In this document: one piece after another, positions 25,929 to 34,295 of the stretch
Layout: every line of letters starts with the position of its first letter
How positions within the stretch are numbered: position 1 is the first letter of the stretch
Made by a program: the position numbers and the translations under genes
Notes under the pieces: model-generated
Seen by the model: only the letters and a program-made list of their open reading frames with translations
What the model was told of the DNA's origin: nothing
Databases searched by the model: none
Assembly: GCA_945873095.1 (NCBI GenBank)
Contig: CAMCBU010000002.1
Span: forward strand, 62,001-126,000
Direction: 5' to 3'
From: Klebsiella pneumoniae
GTDB lineage: Bacteria; Pseudomonadota; Gammaproteobacteria; Steroidobacterales; Steroidobacteraceae
Length of the DNA stretch: 64,000 bases

Positions 25929-26038
25929 GAACGTAACACGTTCCCCGCTTCTTCCCTCCCTGAGCGGGTCCCGGCCTCTAGACCTGTGCCGGGTTATGTC
26001 TGCCCCCGGCAGCCCTATGGGCCGTCGGGGGTTTTTTT
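25929..26038 (+). ncRNA. Candidate small regulatory RNA between polA and engB (Spot 42/ErsA position)
   Basis: This stretch of about 110 nt follows an RpoE/AlgU-type promoter and ends in an intrinsic terminator. Predicted stems: AACGT/ACGTT (25930-25942); CCCGCT/AGCGGG (25944-25949 with 25963-25968), displaying the pyrimidine loop TCTTCCCTCCCTG; CCCGGC/GCCGGG (25970-25975 with 25988-25993); and the terminator hairpin (26003-26031) with seven T. The CCCTCCC loop is complementary to Shine-Dalgarno sequences, a usual seed for Hfq-type repression. Spot 42 (enterobacteria) and ErsA (Pseudomonas) lie at the same polA-engB position. Start site and function are inferred, and no sequence homology to either RNA was tested. 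The 3' end overlaps the 3' end of engB on the other strand. Confidence 0.65.
26003..26038 (+). terminator. Intrinsic terminator overlapping the engB 3' end
   Basis: CCCCCG (26003-26008) pairs with CGGGGG (26026-26031). An inner GCCC/GGGC stem closes a TAT loop, and seven T follow (26032-26038). It terminates plus-strand transcription from the sRNA or polA. The last engB codons and its stop at 26015 are built into the stem. Confidence 0.85.
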
Positions 26039-26620
26039 ATCCCGCTCCCAGAGCGCTGCCAAAGCCGTTTGGGCCTCCTTGACCCCGAGCCCGGAGTGGG
26101 CCGAGAACACCTGCACGCTCGCGAGGCTCCCGAGCTGCGCGCGGGAGTCTTTCAGGACCGCTGCCCGCTCGGCTTGGTTCAATTTATCGGCCTTCGATAG
26201 CAGCACATGGACGCCGCGCCGCGTAGGGTCCGCCCATTCGATCAGGCCGAAATCCTCATCGCGCAAGCCGCGTCTCGAATCGACGATCAGGCAAAGCCCC
26301 TTCAAACTCGTTCGCGCTCGCAGGGCATCGATCAACGGCACCCACTTGCGCCGCTCATCGGGACGCACGGCGGCATAGCCATAACCCGGCAAATCCACGA
26401 TACGGTGGCTTGCCTCGAGTTCGAAGTAGTTGAGCAACCGGGTTTGGCCCGGCGTCTTGCTGGTCCGGGCGAGTGCCTTGCGCTCGGCGATAGCGTTGAT
26501 CGCACTGGATTTGCCTGCGTTCGACCGCCCGGCGATCGCCACCTCAGCACCCGCATCCGGCGGAAACTGCACCGGTGCAGCCACACTCAACAAGAACTCC
26601 ACATGGGGAAAACGCGACAC
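26015..26620 (-). CDS. engB: Ribosome-biogenesis GTPase EngB/YsxC
   Basis: This essential GTPase assists assembly of the large ribosomal subunit. The 201-residue protein has G1 GRSNAGKSS, switch II DLPGYGYA and a G4 motif SKADK, a variant of the usual TKAD. The start MSRFPHVEFLLS is typical. It converges on polA and diverges from the cytochrome c4 gene, an arrangement shared with pseudomonads. Confidence 0.95.
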   Translation of the reverse strand: MSRFPHVEFLLSVAAPVQFPPDAGAEVAIAGRSNAGKSSAINAIAERKALARTSKTPGQTRLLNYFELEASHRIVDLPGYGYAAVRPDERRKWVPLIDALRARTSLKGLCLIVDSRRGLRDEDFGLIEWADPTRRGVHVLLSKADKLNQAERAAVLKDSRAQLGSLASVQVFSAHSGLGVKEAQTALAALWERDKKTPDGP

Positions 26621-26706
26621 GGAAACCGCCTGCCCGAGAAGGCACCTGAAACGGGTGGTAGTGTAAACTCCTGCGCTCGAATCAGACCGTCCGGAGCCGT
26701 CCGAAC

Positions 26707-27357
26707 ATGTTCATCGCCAACTCCCGCATCCGCCTCCTCGCCGCGCTTGCCGTGGCCGCCCTCTGCTCGCCCACCGTCGAGGCTCGTGGCAATCCCGAAG
26801 CCGGTGCCACGAAAGCGGCCGTTTGCACGGCCTGCCATGGCCAGAACGGCAACAGCGTCAACCCCGAGTGGCCGAACCTCGCCGGCCAGAGTGCGGCCTA
26901 CGTCACCGAGCAGCTCACCATTTTTCGCGCCGGACATCGTAACAATGCCGTGATGTGGCCGATGGCGATCGCACTGACCGACGAGGACATTGCGGATCTC
27001 GCCGCTTACTTCTCGCGTCAAACGCCGGCGGGGCTCGAAGCCGACAGCGCCACTTACAAAGCCGGTGAGGCGCTCTATCGCGGCGGCGATCGTGTTCGCA
27101 ACATTCCCTCCTGCACATCCTGTCACGGACCAGCGGGTCTCGGCGCAACGAGCGCGGCCTACCCCGCTTTGCGCGCGCAGCACTCGGTGTACACGGTCAA
27201 GCAACTACTCGACTACCAGAACGACCAGCGCTATCGCGATGTGAACACCGGCGAGCCGACCAAGTCGCGTAATGGTCATATGATGGCCACGATCGCCAAG
27301 CGACTGACCGAGGAAGACATGCGCAACCTCGCGAGCTACATCCAAGGTCTGCGCTGA
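26707..27357 (+). CDS. Cytochrome c4, dihaem
   Basis: Cytochrome c4 is a periplasmic electron carrier to haem-copper oxidases. The 216-residue precursor has a signal peptide cleaved near residue 26 and two homologous domains. Each domain has a CxxCH haem site (C40-H44 in CTACH and C136-H140 in CTSCH) and a methionine-bearing segment (WPMAIAL, GHMMATI). It diverges from engB and precedes dsbA by 25 bp, the usual cc4-dsbA order. Confidence 0.93.
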   Translation: MFIANSRIRLLAALAVAALCSPTVEARGNPEAGATKAAVCTACHGQNGNSVNPEWPNLAGQSAAYVTEQLTIFRAGHRNNAVMWPMAIALTDEDIADLAAYFSRQTPAGLEADSATYKAGEALYRGGDRVRNIPSCTSCHGPAGLGATSAAYPALRAQHSVYTVKQLLDYQNDQRYRDVNTGEPTKSRNGHMMATIAKRLTEEDMRNLASYIQGLR

Positions 27358-27382
27358 TCGAACTGTTTCGGAGAACCCCTCG

Positions 27383-28054
27383 ATGATCACACGCGCGCGT
27401 TTCCTGTCTCTGCTGCTCACCGTTGCCGCTGTCGTTGCCACGCCGGTGCTCGCTCAACAGAACCTGCCTGCGGGCAAGTGGCAAGCGGGTCGTCATTATC
27501 GTGTGGTGTCGCCGCCGCAAGCGACCGGGGTGGGCGCTGACAAAGTCGAAGTCATCGAAATTTTTTGGTACGGTTGTGGCGCGTGCTTCGTGCTCGACCC
27601 CTATCTCGAAACCTGGAAAAAGTCGAAACCGGCCCATGTCGAATTCGTGCGCGTCCCGGTAACGTGGAACGCGGGTGCCAAACTGCACGCGCGTCTCTAC
27701 TACACGCTGCAAGCGCTGAAGCAAGACGATCGTTTGCACACCAAAGTATTCGATAGCATCCATCGTGGCGGCAACGGACTGCTCGGTCGTGACGAGGGGT
27801 CGACGCTGCCGGTGATGTTGGCTTGGGCCAAGCAGAACGGGATCGAAGAAAAAGCCTTCACCGACGCCTGGAATTCGATGTGGGTGAACACCCGCCTGCG
27901 CCAGGCCGACGAAACGGTGCGTCGTTACCGCGCCGAGGGCACGCCCTTCATGGTGATCAACGGTAAGTACACCACCGACGTGGGCTCAGCGGGCGGTATC
28001 CCGCAGATGTTGAATTTGATCAACGATCTCGCGAACGCCGAAAAGCGTCGTTGA
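27383..28054 (+). CDS. dsbA: Thiol:disulfide interchange protein DsbA
   Basis: DsbA introduces disulfides into exported proteins in the periplasm. The 223-residue precursor has a signal peptide ending VLAQQ, a thioredoxin fold with active site C65-G-A-C68 in FWYGCGACF and the cis-proline in GTPFMVING. E. coli DsbA has CPHC and many relatives CGHC; here the histidine is replaced by alanine, which may alter redox potential. A GGAG ribosome-binding site precedes the start. It follows cytochrome c4 closely and may be co-transcribed. Confidence 0.92.
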   Translation: MITRARFLSLLLTVAAVVATPVLAQQNLPAGKWQAGRHYRVVSPPQATGVGADKVEVIEIFWYGCGACFVLDPYLETWKKSKPAHVEFVRVPVTWNAGAKLHARLYYTLQALKQDDRLHTKVFDSIHRGGNGLLGRDEGSTLPVMLAWAKQNGIEEKAFTDAWNSMWVNTRLRQADETVRRYRAEGTPFMVINGKYTTDVGSAGGIPQMLNLINDLANAEKRR

Positions 28055-28085
28055 GCAGGCCGCGCGCGGATCGAAGCCAGCGCGC

Positions 28086-29060
28086 ATGATTCACCATTTT
28101 TTCTTGGACGCCACGGGTCTTCACCCCCGCGGTGTCGATGCGGCCGGTGCTGCTGCTGAGCCGCTGTGGTTCGATCTGTTGAACCCGACCGCTGACGAAA
28201 TCAGCTCCGTCGAGCGCCAAGTGCGCATCAGCATTCCGACGCGCGATGAAATGCGCGAGATCGAGAGCTCGAATCGGTTATACGAAGACGAAGGCTCGCT
28301 CTACATGACCGCGACCGTCGTCACCAAACTCGACACCGAGCGCCCCGAGAATACGCAGGTCACCTACATTCTGACGGGTGATGCGCTCGTGACCGTGCGT
28401 TATGCCGATCCATTGCCGTTCCGTCGCTTCATTGCGTATGCCGAAAAACACCCGAACGCCTGCAGCAATGCGGCTGCCGTCCTCGCGGGATTGCTGGAAT
28501 TCAAGGTCAACCGCATCGCCGATGTGCTCGAGAGGACGAGTGACGATATCGATCATCTCTCGCAGCATATCTTTGAGCCCTTGAGTAACGGCACCCGTCG
28601 CCGCGACATCGACTATCGCCAAATTCTCGAGCGCGTTGGCCGCATCGGCGATCTGAACTCCAAAGCACGTGAAACCCTCGGGAGCCTCGGGCGGCTGCTC
28701 GTTTTTCTGCTACAAGCCAGTCATCCGCACATCGGCAGCGACGTGCGCAGCCGTCTGAAGACCTCGACGCGCGACATCGAGCAGATGAGCGGTCACGCCT
28801 CTTTCTTGGGTGACAAAGTGCAATTCATGCTCGATGCCACGCTCGGCATGATCAACATCGATCAAAACAACATCCTGAAGATCTTCTCGGTCGCCACCGT
28901 CGTGCTGCTGCCGCCTTCGGTCATCGGTGCGGTCTTCGGAATGAACTTCAGTCATATTCCAGCGGCGAACCATGCTTTCGGATTTTGGATTGCGATCGGC
29001 GCAATGGTGCTCTCGGCCGTCGGGCCGTACCTGCTTTTCAAACGTCGCGGCTGGCTCTAG
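28086..29060 (+). CDS. corA: CorA-family magnesium/divalent cation channel
   Basis: The 324-residue protein has a long cytoplasmic N-terminal domain rich in helices and two C-terminal membrane helices. The selectivity motif GMN (in VFGMNFSHIP) sits between them, and the last helix is followed by a basic tail (KRRGWL). This is diagnostic of CorA pentameric Mg/Co channels. It starts 31 bp after dsbA, and its last four bases overlap the convergent gene. Confidence 0.92.
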   Translation: MIHHFFLDATGLHPRGVDAAGAAAEPLWFDLLNPTADEISSVERQVRISIPTRDEMREIESSNRLYEDEGSLYMTATVVTKLDTERPENTQVTYILTGDALVTVRYADPLPFRRFIAYAEKHPNACSNAAAVLAGLLEFKVNRIADVLERTSDDIDHLSQHIFEPLSNGTRRRDIDYRQILERVGRIGDLNSKARETLGSLGRLLVFLLQASHPHIGSDVRSRLKTSTRDIEQMSGHASFLGDKVQFMLDATLGMINIDQNNILKIFSVATVVLLPPSVIGAVFGMNFSHIPAANHAFGFWIAIGAMVLSAVGPYLLFKRRGWL

Positions 29061-29674
29061 CGCAATTCCCGCAGCAGAACGTCTGCCAGCACTGACGGGT
29101 AGTAGTCGAGCTTGGCTTTTCGGGCTTGTTCCACCAGCGCGCGCAATGTGGCTTTATCTTGCGGCGTTTTACAGGCAGCAAAACGGCCCTCAAGAACATA
29201 GGCCGGATAACCCAGCTGCCCCGCATGCCGACCATAGATAGCCGACTCATAGATCAGCTCGGCTGCTCGACACACATCCTTGGGCGATTGATACGCGCCC
29301 GACAAGTAGAGATAGCCGGTCACGAACAGAGATTGAGGGTATTTTTGCGCAGCTGAAGACTCGATGAAGGGCAATGCTTCTTTGACCTCACCCGCATACG
29401 TCAGGGCGCGCGCGAGTTGGTAGCGTAGGCGTGGATTGCTCTGATCCTGCGCAAGGTCCCGACGACAAGCCGCAATCGCCGCCGGTAAATCCATCTCTCG
29501 GGTTTCGACGCCACGGGTCACTCTCAAGGGGTCATCCGGATGGGCAGCAACGCGATCACACTCGGTCACCGTCTGCGAGTGTTGGTCTTTGTCGAAACTT
29601 TTGAATTCGACAGCGCCAGCACGTGGCGCCGATGACAAGATCAGCAGTGCGATAACAGCATATTTGAACATCAC
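29057..29674 (-). CDS. Secreted Sel1/TPR-repeat protein of unknown function
   Basis: The 205-residue precursor has a signal peptide ending PRAGAVEF, then several helical repeats with the alternating small/aromatic pattern of TPR or Sel1 repeats (around PRLRYQLARALTYAGEV and SLFVTGYLYLSGAY). Four cysteines in the mature part may form periplasmic disulfides. It probably mediates protein contacts in the periplasm. The 3' end overlaps corA by 4 bp in convergent orientation; no operon partner is visible. Confidence 0.7.
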   Translation of the reverse strand: MMFKYAVIALLILSSAPRAGAVEFKSFDKDQHSQTVTECDRVAAHPDDPLRVTRGVETREMDLPAAIAACRRDLAQDQSNPRLRYQLARALTYAGEVKEALPFIESSAAQKYPQSLFVTGYLYLSGAYQSPKDVCRAAELIYESAIYGRHAGQLGYPAYVLEGRFAACKTPQDKATLRALVEQARKAKLDYYPSVLADVLLRELR

Positions 29675-29734
29675 TACTCCCCTCGGCGATTTGCCTCGGC
29701 GATTTGCTGGAAGACTTTTGCGACACGATAACGG

Positions 29735-30421
29735 ATGATCGCGGGTGTGCCCACTCTCAATCGCCCGACTTGGTTGGCCCTGATCGGCGTCGCCTTTGCG
29801 GCGGTTTTCCTGTACTCGACCGCGATCGGTGACCCGACAGGCCGGCTCGTCACCAAAATCGTACCCGTGCTCTGCTTGAGCCTTTGGTTACTGCCACGTC
29901 GCAACGCCAACGCGCGCTGGATCGCGCTCGGTTTACTGCTGTCGGCCGTCGGCGATTTTTGTCTCGAGTGGGCCAGCTCGTGGTTTCTGATGGGGTTGAT
30001 CGCCTTCCTGCTGGCGCATCTTGCCTACCTCATTGCGTATGTCCGCCTCGTCCGTCGTGCTCGCTTGATCTTGTTGGTGCCGGTTGCAGCATTCGGCATC
30101 GGCAGCTTTCGTGTGCTCGAGCCCTCACTCGGCGATCTGACGATCCCGGTTGCGCTCTATACCGCTGTCATCTGCTGCATGCTCTGGCGAGCATGGGCCT
30201 TGGTCGGCGAACGCCCAAGCGAGCCACTCAAAGCGTGGTCGGCAGCGCTCGGCGCAACGAGTTTTGCATTGAGCGACACCTTGGTCGCCTGGAATCGGTT
30301 CGTCGAGCCCTCGACTACGCTCGCACTGCTGCTCATGCTGCTGTACTGGGGCGGCCAGTGGGCGATCGCTGCATCCGCTTCCGCGGACTCGCCGGATATA
30401 ATGCCGGCCGGGCGCCCGTAG
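29735..30421 (+). CDS. YhhN/TMEM86-family membrane protein (lysoplasmalogenase-like)
   Basis: The 228-residue protein is almost entirely hydrophobic with about eight membrane helices. It shows the YhhN pattern, including LLLSAVGDFCLEW and the late SFALSDTLVAWNRF. Eukaryotic TMEM86 hydrolyses lysoplasmalogens; the bacterial substrate is unclear. The TAG stop at 30419-30421 lies within the tRNA-Arg gene, and the last codons contain the tRNA promoter. Confidence 0.85.
   Translation: MIAGVPTLNRPTWLALIGVAFAAVFLYSTAIGDPTGRLVTKIVPVLCLSLWLLPRRNANARWIALGLLLSAVGDFCLEWASSWFLMGLIAFLLAHLAYLIAYVRLVRRARLILLVPVAAFGIGSFRVLEPSLGDLTIPVALYTAVICCMLWRAWALVGERPSEPLKAWSAALGATSFALSDTLVAWNRFVEPSTTLALLLMLLYWGGQWAIAASASADSPDIMPAGRP
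30397..30402 (+). promoter_or_regulatory. -10 box of tRNA-Arg inside the yhhN coding end
   Basis: A perfect TATAAT lies 10 bp upstream of the mature tRNA 5' end, within the last codons of the YhhN-family gene. The -35 region is weak. It would allow tRNA synthesis independent of the upstream gene. Confidence 0.5.
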
Positions 30422-30488
30422 CTCAGCTGGATAGAGTACTGCCCTCCGAAGGCAGGGGTCGTGAGTTCGAATCTCGCCGGGCGCGCCA
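30412..30488 (+). tRNA. tRNA-Arg (anticodon CCG)
   Basis: The 77-nt cloverleaf has acceptor stem GCGCCCG/CGGGCGC (30412-30418 with 30478-30484), a discriminator G and an encoded CCA (30486-30488). The D-arm starts AGCTCAGCTGG, the anticodon stem is CTGCC/GGCAG and the T-arm contains GTTCGAATC. The seven-base loop CTCCGAA puts the anticodon CCG at 30446-30448, reading CGG arginine codons. The first ten bases also encode the end of the YhhN-family gene. Confidence 0.97.
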
Positions 30489-30499
30489 ATCTTCGCCGT

Positions 30500-32158
30500 T
30501 TAACCCGCCTGCGCACGGCAGTCCGCGAAGATCGTGAGTTCGCGCCGCTTGGTGACCGATTGAATCTCAAGCAGATCAAGCAGCGTATGAAAAATATGAT
30601 CGTGCGACACCGTCGTGCGCGCTTGCTCACGGGCACAGGTTGGTTCGACCGCGACTCGCTGTACGAACCCCGGTGACGCCCAGAAAATCATCGGCACATG
30701 GGTCTGCGTTTCCGGCGCGATGGCATAGGGCAGCGCATGCAAGAAGAGACCATTCTCGCCAAGTGACTCGCCGTGATCGGATACGTACAACATCGCAACA
30801 TCCACGCGGTCGCTGATCGCAGTTAACTGATCGATCGTCTTTGCAAGCAGATGATCGTCGTATAACAGCGTGTTGTCGTAAGCATTGATGATTTCTTGGA
30901 CCGAGCACTTCTCGAAATCAATCTCGCGACAAGCCGGCTTGAACTGTTCGAACTGTGCTGGATAGCGCAGATGATAGCCGGGGCCATGACTGCCGAGCGT
31001 ATGGATCACGGTAAAGCGATCGCGCCGTATGTCACTCAACGAGCGAAAAAAATCGTCGAACAGGGCGCCATCGAGGCAGGGTCTGTCCTCGATGCAAGCT
31101 TGCGGATGCCGCGCCCGATCGACTCGACGCTCCGGCACGCTACGGCAAACACCTTTGCAGTCTGTGTTGTTGCCATACCATTGCACCTCGAGCCCGGCGC
31201 GCAGGGCGATATCGATCAAGTTATCCCGAGCCCTCGCCTCTTCGGCATCGAACCCTGCTCTGCCCATATCCGAAAAAAGACAGGGCACGGAAATCGCTGT
31301 CGACGTTCCACAGGACGCCACGTCGGGAAAGTAGATCAAGTCTTTGATGCGCGAGAGTGCGGGATTAGTCGGACGCGGATATCCACCTAGCGAAAAATTC
31401 GCAGCGCGCGCCGTTTCGCCCAACACGAATACCACCAGCATCGGCTTTTGATTCCCGGCGCTCACAAGCCGTTTCGCGTCTTCGCCGACGCGGATATAGG
31501 GGATCGTCGGCTTGAGCCTGTCACCAATATGGCTGCCGAGCCCTGCAATGAAATTGACCGGCACCAGCATATGGCGCACTTCCCGATGATTGCGTAGCAA
31601 CGAGGCGTGATCTTGATAGAAGAAACCGGCGATCACACCGACGCCGGCGATCGTCAACATCAGCGCGATGCCACGATCACGCAACTCACCGCGCCAGTTC
31701 TTCAACGTAACGGGCGTCATCAGCAAAAAGATTGCAGGCAGGATTCCGAGCGCACCCACTTGCAGCAACATGCGGCCGGTGAATAGCTCGAGGCTTTCGG
31801 TCGCGTTCGTTTCCAACACGTTGCGAATCATGACTTTGTCGATGAGCACGCCATAGACATCGACGAAGTAGCTAACTGACGCGGCGAGAACCAGCACGAG
31901 CGCCAGCAGCGGTTTTGCCAAGGGACGAATCAGCGTCAACGGTGTCAGAAAAAGATGGGTTACGAGCCCTGCCAGCAAGACGAAACTCGCGAGGAAAGCC
32001 ACATCCTGCGCATCGTGCACTGGTCGAATCGCACTTACATGAGACCAAAGCGGCACATTCAGCAACAACAAACACCATAACGAGACCAGTGCCGTCAGCG
32101 CTGTCAGACTAGGTCGCTGCGTCTGGATAAACTTAAGTAATCTGGCTGGCATCGCCAC
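30500..32158 (-). CDS. eptA: Phosphoethanolamine transferase, EptA family
   Basis: EptA-type enzymes move phosphoethanolamine from phosphatidylethanolamine to lipid A at the periplasmic face of the inner membrane, lowering polymyxin binding. The 552-residue protein has five N-terminal membrane helices (to about residue 180) and a sulfatase-like domain. E248 lies in LGETAR, the phospho-accepting threonine is T285 in SCGTSTAISVPCLFS, and the zinc ligands follow in YVSDHGESLGENG. Paired cysteines should form disulfides. It is the last gene of the minus-strand operon, overlapping the PAP2 gene by 26 bp. Codon use and context are chromosomal, with no sign of a mobile mcr element. Confidence 0.93.
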   Translation of the reverse strand: MAMPARLLKFIQTQRPSLTALTALVSLWCLLLLNVPLWSHVSAIRPVHDAQDVAFLASFVLLAGLVTHLFLTPLTLIRPLAKPLLALVLVLAASVSYFVDVYGVLIDKVMIRNVLETNATESLELFTGRMLLQVGALGILPAIFLLMTPVTLKNWRGELRDRGIALMLTIAGVGVIAGFFYQDHASLLRNHREVRHMLVPVNFIAGLGSHIGDRLKPTIPYIRVGEDAKRLVSAGNQKPMLVVFVLGETARAANFSLGGYPRPTNPALSRIKDLIYFPDVASCGTSTAISVPCLFSDMGRAGFDAEEARARDNLIDIALRAGLEVQWYGNNTDCKGVCRSVPERRVDRARHPQACIEDRPCLDGALFDDFFRSLSDIRRDRFTVIHTLGSHGPGYHLRYPAQFEQFKPACREIDFEKCSVQEIINAYDNTLLYDDHLLAKTIDQLTAISDRVDVAMLYVSDHGESLGENGLFLHALPYAIAPETQTHVPMIFWASPGFVQRVAVEPTCAREQARTTVSHDHIFHTLLDLLEIQSVTKRRELTIFADCRAQAG

Positions 32159-32828
32159 TCCGGAATCGATACAGCCCGAGACACATCAGCCATGCAAGCA
32201 AAGCTGAAACAACGTCGTGCGACACAAAATGGGCGCCTCGGGATTGCTGGGCAATCGAAAACGCACCACCTAAAGCGAGGGTACCAAGCAGAGCGATCGT
32301 CGCCCATGCAGGCTTGGCCGAGCGCCACACGAAGAACAAACCGAACAAAGCGAACGCGGACGACGAATGAGCGCCCGGGAAACACGCTGCATGGGGCAAT
32401 TCTGCGGGTCGCGGCTCGAACCAATGAATCAAGGGCATGCTGCCGCCGAACCCTTGCAGATCCCAAGGACAGTCGACATTGCTGATCTGTTTCAAAATAC
32501 CGATGGTCAGCGGCACAAGCACCATACACGCGGCAAAGTAACCGAGATCCGCCCTATGGGTTGCCAAGCGCATCGAGCGATAACTACCCACCCAAGCCAA
32601 CAGCGCGAGAGCACCGACGAGACGCATCAGATTACGCCCGCCTGTATGGAGCAACTCGTTCGCCCACCAGTCGTGTCTCGCAATCCATTCGTTCGTCGTG
32701 GTGTCGAAAAAGAATGCTCGAGCAATCATCGAATCGCCTTCGAACGATACGAGCATCAACAAGCAGAGCGCGACGAACCCCATGATCCACACATCGAGAC
32801 GGATTCGTCGAATTAATCTCAGGGACAT
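32133..32828 (-). CDS. PAP2-family membrane phosphatase
   Basis: The 231-residue protein has about six membrane helices and the PAP2 motifs PGAHSSSAF and SRGAHFVSHDV, which hold the catalytic histidines. Members dephosphorylate lipid phosphates: phosphatidate, undecaprenyl diphosphate or lipid A 1-phosphate. Overlap with eptA points to lipid A or phospholipid headgroup handling, but an acyl-derived product of the upstream operon could also be the substrate. It starts 13 bp after the TPR gene. Confidence 0.85.
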   Translation of the reverse strand: MSLRLIRRIRLDVWIMGFVALCLLMLVSFEGDSMIARAFFFDTTTNEWIARHDWWANELLHTGGRNLMRLVGALALLAWVGSYRSMRLATHRADLGYFAACMVLVPLTIGILKQISNVDCPWDLQGFGGSMPLIHWFEPRPAELPHAACFPGAHSSSAFALFGLFFVWRSAKPAWATIALLGTLALGGAFSIAQQSRGAHFVSHDVVSALLAWLMCLGLYRFRSGDASQIT

Positions 32829-32841
32829 GAGTAAAAAGCGA

Positions 32842-33498
32842 CTAACGCCCTGCAGAGCCGGCTTTACCGAGCAGCGCGGCTATCTCCTGACGGCGACCTG
32901 CATCTGCCATCTCACGACCGGGTCTTGACGGTGCCGCTTGCGCGATCTTCAAATGCTTGACCGCCAAGGCCGTCTCGCCTTTATCGAGTAGGAATTCCGC
33001 GTAGAAGAAATTGGGGTCGACGCCCGCCGGATTGAGTTTTAGGGCAGTCTCGAGATGCTTGCGCGCTTTCTTGTCATCACCGAAGCCGACCGGGAATCCG
33101 GGCACCTTGTGATACAGAGTGCCAAGCGTGGTGTGCGCCGATCCGGAGAGTGCCGTGGCATCGATCTTGAGTGCCGTCTCCAACACACCGCGTGCTTGCT
33201 TCGCTAAGGACAGCGCCCCTAAACCCCCTTTGGCACCGGCCTGACTCGACAGAGCAATGCCGTGCCAAATCATCGGCTCGGGTCGTCCCGGTTGACTGGT
33301 AGACAGCGTCGCTGCTTTGGTCGCCAAGTGCCCGAACTCCGCCGCTTTTCGATCGGCAGGCGCTGTCGAATAGTTGATGCGCGCCCATGTCTGCTGAATA
33401 TCGAGCAAGTCGGTATCGAAGGACGCCGCGCCAACAGGGGCCACGGCCGCCACGAGCAGCAACGCCGCGAAAAATTTGCGCCCAAGACTCATGTTCAT
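32842..33498 (-). CDS. Secreted TPR-repeat protein
   Basis: The 218-residue precursor starts MNMSLGRKFFAALLLVAAVAP, a Sec signal ending near AASFD, and contains tetratricopeptide-like helices (ARGVLETALKIDATAL, ARKHLETALKLNPAG). The start at 33498 forms an ATGA overlap with the SDR stop, which decides it over an upstream in-frame start at 33612. It resembles TatT-like TPR proteins and is probably a periplasmic partner for a product or enzyme of this operon. The exact role is unknown. Confidence 0.78.
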   Translation of the reverse strand: MNMSLGRKFFAALLLVAAVAPVGAASFDTDLLDIQQTWARINYSTAPADRKAAEFGHLATKAATLSTSQPGRPEPMIWHGIALSSQAGAKGGLGALSLAKQARGVLETALKIDATALSGSAHTTLGTLYHKVPGFPVGFGDDKKARKHLETALKLNPAGVDPNFFYAEFLLDKGETALAVKHLKIAQAAPSRPGREMADAGRRQEIAALLGKAGSAGR

Positions 33499-34295
33499 GA
33501 TGGATTGCCTCGTTGAATGAATCGCCGGATGACCGGCAGCTGTTTTACTAATGCTCCGTCGACCAGAGATGGCAGAACGGCGTTGACTCGCGCGAACAGG
33601 ATCTCGGGCCAACCGATTATCGTCTCGCTACGCTGCGTCGACAAAGCCGCGATCACCATCTGCGCCACACGATCCGGATCATCGACACGATTGCCGAGCT
33701 GTCGGTTCAGTTCGTCCATCGCGTTGGAATTCAAAGCCGTACGCGTCGCTCGCGGCGCAATGTGTTGCACGCTAACTCGTGTGCCGGCGAGCTCGCGACG
33801 TAGGGCTTCCGAAAAACCGCGCAAACCGAATTTACTAGCCGAATAGGCTGCCTGCGACGGGTAGCCGATGTAGCCGAACACCGAGCCTATATTGACGATA
33901 CGTGCTTCTTGAAGCGATTTCAGGTGCGCAAGCAACGCTTGGGTCAACAAGATCGGTGCAACAAGATTAGTCTGTAGCACTGCGTCGATCTGTGCGGAAC
34001 TCGCGTCCTCGAGGAATCCTGCGCCGCCGGCGCCGGCATTGTTGATCAGAGTGTCGATCCCGACGTGATCCCAGTGGCTGGCGTATTCGGCCACCCGCTG
34101 TCGATCCGCCTCGATCGTGAGATCCGCAACCAGAATGCCGATCTGTTGCGGCGCTTCAGCGGCAATCGATTGTAACTTCGAGACGTCACGACCGGTGATG
34201 AGTACCCGGGCGCCTTCATCGACCAATCGGCGAACGATCGCGGCTCCTATTCCGCTGCCACCGCCGGTGACCAACGCCCTGATCGAAGAGCTCAT
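33495..34295 (-). CDS. Short-chain dehydrogenase/reductase
   Basis: The 266-residue protein is a classical SDR with the nucleotide loop VTGGGSGIGAAI, the NNAG motif, the catalytic serine in NIGSVFGY and YSASK. It should be an active NAD(P)-dependent oxidoreductase. It is coupled by ATGA overlaps to the upstream haem-oxygenase-like gene and the downstream TPR gene. The neighbouring acyl-activating and oxidase genes suggest an acyl-derived carbonyl substrate; this is inference. Confidence 0.88.
   Translation of the reverse strand: MSSSIRALVTGGGSGIGAAIVRRLVDEGARVLITGRDVSKLQSIAAEAPQQIGILVADLTIEADRQRVAEYASHWDHVGIDTLINNAGAGGAGFLEDASSAQIDAVLQTNLVAPILLTQALLAHLKSLQEARIVNIGSVFGYIGYPSQAAYSASKFGLRGFSEALRRELAGTRVSVQHIAPRATRTALNSNAMDELNRQLGNRVDDPDRVAQMVIAALSTQRSETIIGWPEILFARVNAVLPSLVDGALVKQLPVIRRFIQRGNPS

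Noticed and set aside
30500-32158. Horizontally acquired mcr-type colistin resistance gene
   Set aside because: The sequence is an ordinary chromosomal EptA family member in a coupled operon, with no insertion sequence or composition shift nearby.
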